A DNA stretch of 42,312 nt from Bacteroidales bacterium UBA5281. GTDB lineage: Bacteria; Bacteroidota; Bacteroidia; Bacteroidales; Lentimicrobiaceae. The translations under genes and the position numbers were made by a program. Below, in pieces: positions 36,330-42,312 of this stretch. The notes beneath the pieces were generated by a model. That model ran no database searches, was not told where the DNA came from, and was given only the letters and a program-made list of their open reading frames with translations. The stretch spans positions 1 through 42,312 of the forward strand of contig DHSR01000025.1 of the NCBI GenBank assembly GCA_002410555.1. Direction: 5' to 3'. Each line of letters opens with the position of its first letter. The first letter of the stretch is position 1.

Positions 36330-38006
36330 ATGCGACAGAAAATGTTTAGTTTAATGGGCTTGATGCTATTTGTATTTACCCTTCCGGCAATGGCCTGTAC
36401 CAATTTTCTTATTTCAAAAGGGGCAAGCACAGATGGATCAACCATGATTACTTATGCTGCAGACTCACATGTCCTTTATGGAGAACTCTATTTTCGGCCG
36501 GCTGCTGATTATCCCGAGGGTACCATGATAGATGTGTATGAGTGGGATACCGGAAAATGGCTTGGTAAAATCAAGCAGGTACCACACACCTATTCCGTAG
36601 TAGGTAACATCAATGAACATCAGGTGGCTATTGGTGAAACGACGTATGGTGGCTTACCCGAACTGGTTGACACAACAGGCATTATTGATTATGGCAGTTT
36701 GATGTATCTCACCCTGCAACGGGCCAAAACTGCACGGGAAGCCATAAAAATAATGGGCGAATTGGTTGCAGAATATGGTTATTATAGTTCAGGGGAATCT
36801 TTTTCCATTTCAGATAAAAATGAAGTCTGGATTCTTGAGATGATTGGAAAAGGCTCTCCAAAAGTAGTGAAAGGCAAGCGCAATCGTACCAATACAGTTT
36901 ACAATAAAGGGGCTGTTTGGGTGGCCCGTCGCATTCCTGACGGATACATTTCCGGACACGCAAACCAGGCTCGCATCACCACTTTCCCCTTAAATGATCC
37001 TGAAAATTGTATTTATTCGCCCGATGTAATCGGATTTGCACGGGAAAAAGGCTATTTTAATGGTGAGGATAAGGATTTTAGTTTTTCAGATACTTATGCA
37101 CCCATGGATTTTGGTGCAGCCCGTTTTTGTGAAGCAAGAGTTTGGGCCGGATTTAACCAGGTAACCTCAGGTATGGATAAATATACCGATTATGCCAAGG
37201 GTTATGACCTGAAAAACCGCATGCCACTATGGGTAAAACCCGATAAGAAACTCAGCGTTCAGGATGTAATTGGCATGATGCGCGATTATTATCAGGGTAC
37301 TGATTTGGATATGACCAAAGACATTGGCGCCGGGCCTTATCAAAGCATCGTTCGCTGGAGGCCCATGACCTGGGAGATTGATGGCGAAAAATATTTTAAT
37401 GAAAGAGCGATTTCTACCCAGCAAACCGGCTTCTCTTTTGTAACTCAGTCGCGTGATTGGCTGCCCGATCCCATTGGTGGTATCTTGTGGTTTAGCGTAG
37501 ATGACTCCTATAGTACAGTTTATGTGCCTATGTATTGCGGTATTACTGCCGTTCCGGAAGCTTATGCTGTGGGAAACGGCGATTTAATGACTTTTAGCGA
37601 CGATGCTGCCTTCTGGGTATTTAACCAGGTTTCCAATTTTGCCTATACACGTTATCGCGATATGATTGTAGACATTCAGAAAGTACAATCGGCGCTTGAA
37701 AATAAATTTGTGGCCTCCACCCCGATTGTGGATAAAGCTGCTGCTGAGATGTACCAGACTGATCCTGCCAAAGCACGTGAATTCCTGACCGATTATTCTG
37801 TAAATCAGGGCAACAGTACGGTGAAGCGCTGGAAAGAATTGTATCATTTCCTGTTTACAAAGTATCTGGACGGAAACGTAAAGGAAATTGATGGAAACAA
37901 TCAAAATCCCAAGGTGAAATTTCCTGGTTACGACGAACAATATTATCGTATACTGATTGAAAAGACAGGCGATAAATTTAAAGTGCCGGAGCAGGACGGG
38001 AAATAG
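36330..38006 (+). CDS. Secreted C69-family dipeptidase
   Basis: A 558-residue peptidase starting at the ATG at 36330; a TTG frame extension to 36252 was discarded. Signal peptide 1-22 ends in A-M-A directly before C23 (CTNFLISKGAS), so cleavage by signal peptidase would expose the N-terminal cysteine that is the Ntn-hydrolase nucleophile of family C69 (PepD). DGSTMITYAADSH follows, and GETTYGGLPEL and SDKNEVWILEMIG fit the fold. These enzymes cleave dipeptides; here an extracytoplasmic role in peptide scavenging is inferred. It is divergent from atpD and followed by a 45-base element also found after the sugar kinase gene. Confidence 0.9.
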   Translation: MRQKMFSLMGLMLFVFTLPAMACTNFLISKGASTDGSTMITYAADSHVLYGELYFRPAADYPEGTMIDVYEWDTGKWLGKIKQVPHTYSVVGNINEHQVAIGETTYGGLPELVDTTGIIDYGSLMYLTLQRAKTAREAIKIMGELVAEYGYYSSGESFSISDKNEVWILEMIGKGSPKVVKGKRNRTNTVYNKGAVWVARRIPDGYISGHANQARITTFPLNDPENCIYSPDVIGFAREKGYFNGEDKDFSFSDTYAPMDFGAARFCEARVWAGFNQVTSGMDKYTDYAKGYDLKNRMPLWVKPDKKLSVQDVIGMMRDYYQGTDLDMTKDIGAGPYQSIVRWRPMTWEIDGEKYFNERAISTQQTGFSFVTQSRDWLPDPIGGILWFSVDDSYSTVYVPMYCGITAVPEAYAVGNGDLMTFSDDAAFWVFNQVSNFAYTRYRDMIVDIQKVQSALENKFVASTPIVDKAAAEMYQTDPAKAREFLTDYSVNQGNSTVKRWKELYHFLFTKYLDGNVKEIDGNNQNPKVKFPGYDEQYYRILIEKTGDKFKVPEQDGK

Positions 38007-38015
38007 GATTGCGGA

Positions 38016-38060
38016 TTGCAGATTTACCTTCGGTGGGCTCCGCTTCGCTCCGGTTCGGAT
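38016..38060 (+). repeat. 45-base downstream element, copy B (after dipeptidase gene)
   Basis: Begins nine bases past the dipeptidase stop with TTGCAGATTTACCTTCGGTG, continues through CTTCGCTCCGGTTC, and differs from copy A (31088-31132 minus) mainly in the middle. Same orientation relative to the upstream gene. Confidence 0.8.
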
Positions 38061-38064
38061 TGAA

Positions 38065-38402
38065 TTTCAAATCAGCCGGTGATAGCGCACGCTTGTAGCA
38101 CGTGCCCTTACCGGTTTCAGAATCCTTCCAATCAGGAAGACCTAACAGGTTGGAAGAAAACCTGTAGGGTCAGTTTTAAATCACCCGGTGATAGCGCACG
38201 CTTGTAGCACGTGCCCTCACTGGTTTCAGAATCCCTCCAATCAGGAAGACCTAACAGGTTAAAAGAAAACCTGTTGGGTCAGTTTCAAATCACCCGGTGA
38301 TAGCGCGCGCGTAGCACGTGCCCTCACCGGTTTCAGAATCCCTCCAATCAGGAAGACCTAACAGGTTGGAAGAAAACCTGTAGGGTCATTTTCAAATCAC
38401 CA
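38065..38402. repeat. Three tandem copies of a 109-base repeat with two dyads each
   Basis: Units begin at 38065, 38174 and 38283 (109, 109 and 107 bases) with a 13-base start of a fourth at 38390. The anchor GATAGCGC occurs at 38081, 38190 and 38299. Each unit contains two inverted repeats: a hairpin built on GGTGA/TCACC and GCACG/CGTGC, and a second with GACCTAACAGGTT pairing with AACCTGTWGGGTC. The middle unit has the best second stem. Changes between copies are few, with a two-base deletion in unit 3. It lies between the dipeptidase gene and the coiled-coil protein gene. Confidence 0.92.
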
Positions 38403-38450
38403 ATCCTCCCGAGGCGGGCAGGCACAGATCGCACATTTCCAAATAAAAAT

Positions 38451-38481
38451 TTTAGACCTAAGCTTTATTCCTGTAATTTTG
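38451..38481 (+). promoter_or_regulatory. Probable promoter of the coiled-coil protein gene
   Basis: TAATTTTG (38474-38481) fits TAnnTTTG; 20 bases upstream is TTT (38451-38453) in place of TTG. Confidence 0.5.
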
Positions 38482-38562
38482 CATTTGTTTTTACGTTGTA
38501 ATAAAAGCAATTAACAATTTGATTTTAGTCAAAGCAGCCAATCATTTAAAACGACTTATTTC

Positions 38563-39483
38563 ATGGAAATCACATCGGACTATACCGGAAACGGAAATAG
38601 GAAAAGCCAAAACAAATTCTGGATTATTATAGTTATTCTCATCGCAGCACTGGCACTGCTGGCCTGGCTTTACCTGTCCACCCGTTCCCGGCTGGGTAAT
38701 ATGCTTGAGGAAAAAGAACATCAGCGGACGGAGCTGCAACATGAACTGGATTCCTTAATCACAGAACACAATAATATTAAGCTGGAATATGGCACGTTTG
38801 CCGATTCATTGGCTTCTAAAGACAGTGTGATACAAGCCAATGCCCTTGAAATAAGAAAATTACTTGATACCCAGTATGAGTTTTATAAAGTCAGGAAGAA
38901 ACTGGAAAAGTTGCGCGCTATTTCTCAGGGCTACCTTAAGCAAATGGATTCCCTTTATACAGTGAATCGTGAGCTAAAAGAAGAAAATGAGCAAATTCGC
39001 GGCAGTTACCGGAAAGAGCAGGAAAAAAGCAGCACTTTGCTTAAAGATAAGGAAGCATTGAATGAGAAGGTGACACAGGCAGCGGTACTTCGGGCATATA
39101 AGATTACCACAGAGGGGATGCGGGGTAATGGCAGCAAAGAAAAAGAAACAGATAAAGCCAAACGGGTTGAAAAGTTAAAAGTTTGCTTCACTCTGGGTGA
39201 AAACACATTGCTTTCAGCCGGTCGTAAAGATATTTATGTACGCATTTCGCGGCCGGATAAAACCATTTTGACCAGAGGAATAGGGGATGAGTTCTCGTTT
39301 ATGTATAAGGGAGAAGTGCTTCAATACTCTATTAAGGAGACGGTGAATTACCAAAATGAAGCCATGGATATTTGTTCCTATTGGTACAACCGGTCAAAAA
39401 GCGATCTGCCCTCAGGCACCTATGTGGTTTCGGTATATACCAGTGACTACGAAATAGGACAAACTACCTTTACACTGAGATAG
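38563..39483 (+). CDS. Membrane-anchored coiled-coil protein, unknown function
   Basis: A 306-residue protein with one membrane span near the N-terminus (about 22-42, FWIIIVILIAALALLAWLYL) and about 20 residues before it, so the bulk faces the periplasm. Residues 45-175 form a long coiled coil (EEKEHQRTELQHELDSL; KKLEKLRAISQGYLKQMDSL). The C-terminal third (about 205-306) is beta-rich, with RKDIYVRISRPDKTILTRG and SGTYVVSVYTSDYEIGQTTF. This architecture resembles other coiled-coil inner-membrane proteins of unknown function in the phylum. I do not recognise a family; a structural or cell-envelope role is only a guess. Confidence 0.75.
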   Translation: MEITSDYTGNGNRKSQNKFWIIIVILIAALALLAWLYLSTRSRLGNMLEEKEHQRTELQHELDSLITEHNNIKLEYGTFADSLASKDSVIQANALEIRKLLDTQYEFYKVRKKLEKLRAISQGYLKQMDSLYTVNRELKEENEQIRGSYRKEQEKSSTLLKDKEALNEKVTQAAVLRAYKITTEGMRGNGSKEKETDKAKRVEKLKVCFTLGENTLLSAGRKDIYVRISRPDKTILTRGIGDEFSFMYKGEVLQYSIKETVNYQNEAMDICSYWYNRSKSDLPSGTYVVSVYTSDYEIGQTTFTLR

Positions 39484-39577
39484 GACAGCCCATTTACTGT
39501 GAATTACAGACACAGAAGTAGCTACAACCTTTGAATAAAACTGCTGTCATGCCAATTTTTAAAAGTTGCGTCATGGC

Positions 39578-40492
39578 TTAATGCCTCTTTACTATTTTCA
39601 ATGTCTTTGTATTCAAGTGATTGTCAATTTTTAAAAAATAAATTCCGGCTTCCAGATCCGTTAAATCAATGGTTTGGTTGTCGTTACTGATTTGTGTTTT
39701 TTTAATGGTCTGCCCCAGGCCGTTCAAAATAGTCAGCTCATACCTTCCCATTTTGTTATTTTCGATATGGATTTTGTTTGTAAAGGGATTTGGATAAATT
39801 TTGATGTCATAAACTTCACGTTGTTCTGTCCCCAGAACGATATTTATATAGCAGTCAGAGTAAGATGGGTGCTGCCATATATGTTGGTTGTTTGAAAATG
39901 AGCAGATAAGCAACATTGAGTCTGGCTGTTCCTGACTAAACGTTACCGGGAAATTAGGGAAAAGTGGACCGTGAATACTTCCAATTCCTTCAATCCATAT
40001 TTCATTAAGTTGATCAAATGCCTGAAATGCAGGCTCAGCAAATTTTATTCGTCTGTAATCATCTCCGTTAATTTGAATATTATCAACACTTACAACTTGA
40101 AGCCACTCGGGATACATTCCATGCAAGTCAAAAAGAATACTGTCGCCAACATTCAAAGAGAAGTCATATAGTGTGTCGAGTTGATTTAAAGTGTCGAGAT
40201 AAAATACTTTGTTATTTTCTTCTCTTAACAAACCCCGATATAAAAGATCATTATGAAACAATGAGTCATTTGTCGAATAAAGCTTGAACCATAATTCATC
40301 ATTAATTATTGTGTCACCCTGAAAGCCAAAAACCGTAGTTGTTGTCGCTGCAAAATTTGGGTTTTGTTGATTTGCAGAAGGATAAGTTTTAGCAACATTC
40401 CATTTTGAATCCAGGTTGTCAAAATGATTAATTACTTGTCCCCAAAGCATTGAGGGAAGAAGTAGCATTGAAAGAATAATTGTTGTTTTCAT
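39578..40492 (-). CDS. T9SS-sorted secreted protein, paralogue of the one at 19096-20277
   Basis: A 304-residue exported protein with a signal peptide of about 18 residues (ends LWGQ), one conserved domain of about 190 residues and a T9SS type A sorting domain (KIYPNPFTNKIHIE; DLEAGIYFLKI). The domain shares RGLLREENNKVFYLD, LYDFSLNVGDSILF, NEIWIEGIGSIHGPLFP and a terminal CY motif with the protein at 19096-20277, but the Ig domain of that protein is missing. The gene is AT-rich compared with the centre of the window. Function unknown. Confidence 0.85.
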   Translation of the reverse strand: MKTTIILSMLLLPSMLWGQVINHFDNLDSKWNVAKTYPSANQQNPNFAATTTTVFGFQGDTIINDELWFKLYSTNDSLFHNDLLYRGLLREENNKVFYLDTLNQLDTLYDFSLNVGDSILFDLHGMYPEWLQVVSVDNIQINGDDYRRIKFAEPAFQAFDQLNEIWIEGIGSIHGPLFPNFPVTFSQEQPDSMLLICSFSNNQHIWQHPSYSDCYINIVLGTEQREVYDIKIYPNPFTNKIHIENNKMGRYELTILNGLGQTIKKTQISNDNQTIDLTDLEAGIYFLKIDNHLNTKTLKIVKRH

Positions 40493-40529
40493 ATCTCTAT
40501 TTTATTTGACGTTTTTATTTTTATAGTGT

Positions 40530-41118
40530 GTTGTGGGCAGCTTACTTATTTTTCTGATGCAATCTTTAAATCCATTAAATTTCTTTTCACTCCATTGTCT
40601 AAGTTTTTTTGAAAATACCCCCTGAAAAGCTTTGGGAATATTCCTTGCAAACTCTCTTCAACATGAACTGTTGTTTTATCTCCTTTATCTTTAAAAAACC
40701 AATTATGAATTGCACTGGCTCCAAAGGTTTTTCCCGTCCAGCCAAATTCAACTTTTGGTTCAATAGTGTGGATTTGAGAAGTAAATGACAGCCCACCAGC
40801 CTTCCATTTAAACTCAACTCCTTCTTTTAATTCTTCTTTTAAATCCGATTCAGTAACTTCTCTTTGCCAATCAGGCCAGTCGTTGATGGTTGTCAATATT
40901 TGCCAAACCTTTTCTCTTGGTGCATCTATCACAATGTCAGCCTGTGATTTCACAGGAGCATTTTTATTGATTGGAATATTCATTTCTTCAGTTTCATTTA
41001 AGGGTTGAGAGGATGTGTAATTTTTAAACCGGATACTTTTATATGTGAAAGAATCATTATTACCACGGGAATCAGCAAAATGGCGTAAAAAATTATTTTA
41101 TTCCATATTGCCCACAAC
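40530..41118. mobile_element. Possible gene cassette bounded by a 10-base inverted repeat
   Basis: GTTGTGGGCA at 40530-40539 and its exact reverse complement TGCCCACAAC at 41109-41118 enclose the SRPBCC gene and its leader. The right end continues as CGTCCGTGGCTATGCGCTGT, which loosely resembles the end of the right repeat near 1897-1916. The distribution and AT-richness fit a small mobile cassette; a 10-base match by itself is weak evidence. Confidence 0.35.
40546..40983 (-). CDS. SRPBCC (START/Bet v1-like) domain protein
   Basis: A 145-residue protein of the SRPBCC superfamily: ADIVIDAPREKVWQILTTINDWPDWQ (about 17-42, split here only by naming) is the usual opening strand and helix with a Trp-Pro-x-Trp turn, followed by EFKWKAGGLSFTSQIHTIEP and a late helix after HVEESLQGIF. 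These domains bind lipids or small aromatic compounds, or act as polyketide cyclases; the ligand is unknown. Upstream, in another frame, a 39-codon hydrophobic reading frame precedes the ATG. The gene is AT-rich and framed by inverted repeats. Confidence 0.85.
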   Translation of the reverse strand: MNIPINKNAPVKSQADIVIDAPREKVWQILTTINDWPDWQREVTESDLKEELKEGVEFKWKAGGLSFTSQIHTIEPKVEFGWTGKTFGASAIHNWFFKDKGDKTTVHVEESLQGIFPKLFRGYFQKNLDNGVKRNLMDLKIASEK

Positions 41119-41485
41119 GTCCGTGGCTATGCGCTGTCAGGCATTCTTGAAAACCTATCATCGCCGCAATAACAATCTTCGTTAAAAGTACAATTTTTTA
41201 TACCACGAGGCAACTGATAGCATTTATCTTTTTTACAGATTTCTTGTTTGGGGAGGAGCCAGGCCAGGGGACAACGTTTTCTGCCGCGTAGTCTTTTCGG
41301 GCAGTGCGATGAAGCCGGGTGCCCACACTTATCCCTCTAAAAACCCTCAAAAAACTCAACTTATACTTCAATCCGCAAAGTGGTCTTTTTTTAGACTGTC
41401 AACCAACGTATGTATTAGCGAATCGGGCTAGTTCGGGTATGATACCAGCTTCAAAATAGAAAATATATTCCTCGTCGGCAAGAAA
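40984..41485. other. Intergenic stretch between SRPBCC and channel genes
   Basis: About 500 bases between divergent genes. It contains the right cassette boundary (41109-41118) and a possible 39-codon hydrophobic reading frame on the minus strand (41117 to 40998, starting at TTG; with IIFYAILLIPVVIMILSHI), ending three bases before another ATG. 41250-41400 holds GC-rich scraps with no coding character. No RNA gene is evident. Confidence 0.4.
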
Positions 41486-42295
41486 TTGATGATATTCCTT
41501 GTACAGTTTTTGCCCACTTTAATCAGCTCTATGATACCACTTCGGGCACAAAATGCAATAACATCAAACCCGCCCGATACCCTTATAGTAGGCATAGCAG
41601 GCAGCGAACCTTTTGTTTTCAAGCGCAATTCAGCTACCAAAGGAATCGCCATTGAAATATGGGAGGATATTGCAAATAAGCAATCACAGGACTATAGATA
41701 TATCTCTTTTGAAACGGTGGATGCCGCACTAAATGCCTTAAACAACGGGGAACTGGATCTGGTTGTCGGCCCCATAAGCATAACCTCTCACCGGTTGGAA
41801 TTTATGCGGTTTTCACAACCATTTTACAATTCGAGTCTGGCTATAGTATCACGCGCCGATAAGCTTAGCCTTTGGGAGAAAATTAAACCTTTCTTTAGCA
41901 TTAAATTGCTGATGGCCGTGGCATTATTTCTCTTTATTCTTGCCGTTGTGGGCACATTTTTATGGTTGGCCGAACGCAAACAATCGCCGGAGCAATTCCC
42001 CGAAGACCCCATAAATGGAATAGCCAATGGCATGTGGTTAGCCATAGTAACCATGAGCACCACCGGCTATGGAGACAAAGCTCCCGTCACTTTATGGGGC
42101 CGGATAATTGCAGGAAGCTGGATGGTCATTTCTATTATCTTTGCCACATCAATGGTTGCCGGTATTGCCAGTACACTCACCCTTTCCTCACTCAGCACTT
42201 CCACCATTTCCAATATTGAACAATTGTCCGGTCGCAAAGCGGCAACCATTTCGGCTTCACCTTCCGAAGACTTTTTAAAAGAATATAACACCTAA
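41486..42295 (+). CDS. GluR0-like ligand-gated potassium channel, C-terminally truncated
   Basis: A 269-residue protein in the order of prokaryotic ionotropic glutamate receptors. A signal peptide (1-22, ends RAQ) is followed by ligand-binding segment S1 (about 31-125; DTLIVGIAGSEPFVFK, GELDLVVGPISITSHR with R103 at the family's ligand-binding arginine), a first membrane span (139-162), a potassium-selectivity pore TTGYGD (192-197) and a second span (205-232). S2 begins at about 243 (SNIEQLSGRKAATISASPSEDF) but the frame stops after 26 residues, so most of S2 is missing. The stop lies 17 bases from the window end, so truncation, a frameshift or a sequence error cannot be told apart. Confidence 0.88.
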   Translation: MMIFLVQFLPTLISSMIPLRAQNAITSNPPDTLIVGIAGSEPFVFKRNSATKGIAIEIWEDIANKQSQDYRYISFETVDAALNALNNGELDLVVGPISITSHRLEFMRFSQPFYNSSLAIVSRADKLSLWEKIKPFFSIKLLMAVALFLFILAVVGTFLWLAERKQSPEQFPEDPINGIANGMWLAIVTMSTTGYGDKAPVTLWGRIIAGSWMVISIIFATSMVAGIASTLTLSSLSTSTISNIEQLSGRKAATISASPSEDFLKEYNT

Positions 42296-42312
42296 TCTGT
42301 GCGATTAATTAA

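Noticed and set aside
38065..38402. CRISPR array
   Set aside because: The repeated unit is 109 bases and conserved along its whole length, with no variable spacers and no cas genes.

Overview
The window looks like chromosome of a free-living or host-associated Bacteroidota (probably class Bacteroidia or a relative; I cannot fix the genus). Supporting signs are three secreted proteins with type IX secretion (T9SS/Por) C-terminal sorting domains, promoters of the TAnnTTTG type without obvious Shine-Dalgarno sites, a purH-mreB-mreC-mreD cluster, a separate atpD-atpC pair with a very short epsilon subunit, a DUF5686 protein, an AI-2E family permease, and the Bacteroidota EF-G paralogue (EF-G2 type). 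No tRNA, rRNA, CRISPR array, complete transposase, phage gene or defence system was recognised.

Layout. 1-2700 is an accessory, AT-rich patch: an NmrA-like NAD(P)-binding protein lies between two diverged direct copies of a non-coding mobile-type repeat, followed by a secreted protein of unknown function. 2857-9853 (minus strand) holds a fasciclin-domain gene broken by a one-base deletion, an AI-2E permease, a large DUF5686 outer-membrane protein, and an overlapping trio: sensor kinase, response regulator, MazG-like pyrophosphohydrolase. 10052-18378 (plus) is largely housekeeping: OsmC plus hotdog thioesterase, an rRNA-type methyltransferase, purH, mreBCD, a TlpA-like thioredoxin lipoprotein, and ribosomal proteins L21 and L27 ending in a clear terminator.

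18450-28351 mixes small and secreted proteins with a FemAB-like acyltransferase and a three-gene acyl-CoA operon (enoyl-CoA hydratase, 3-hydroxyacyl-CoA dehydrogenase, SCP2-type thiolase), then a 1066-residue T9SS surface protein with five Ig-like repeats. 28703-38006 has the EF-G2-type factor, a PfkB sugar kinase, a secreted GH33 sialidase, atpD-atpC, and a secreted C69 dipeptidase. 38010-42312 is again repeat-rich and accessory: three 109-base tandem repeats with strong dyads, a coiled-coil membrane protein, a second T9SS protein paralogous to the one at 19096-20277, an SRPBCC-domain gene framed by a perfect 10-base inverted repeat, and a GluR0-like ligand-gated potassium channel that stops in the middle of its second ligand-binding segment.

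No single multi-gene novel system stands out. The most interesting items are the EF-G2-like factor with a replaced catalytic histidine and degenerate guanine-recognition motif, the structured tandem repeats, a 45-base element found directly downstream of the stop codons of two unrelated genes in the same orientation, the truncated glutamate-receptor-like channel, and the cassette-like organisation at both ends.
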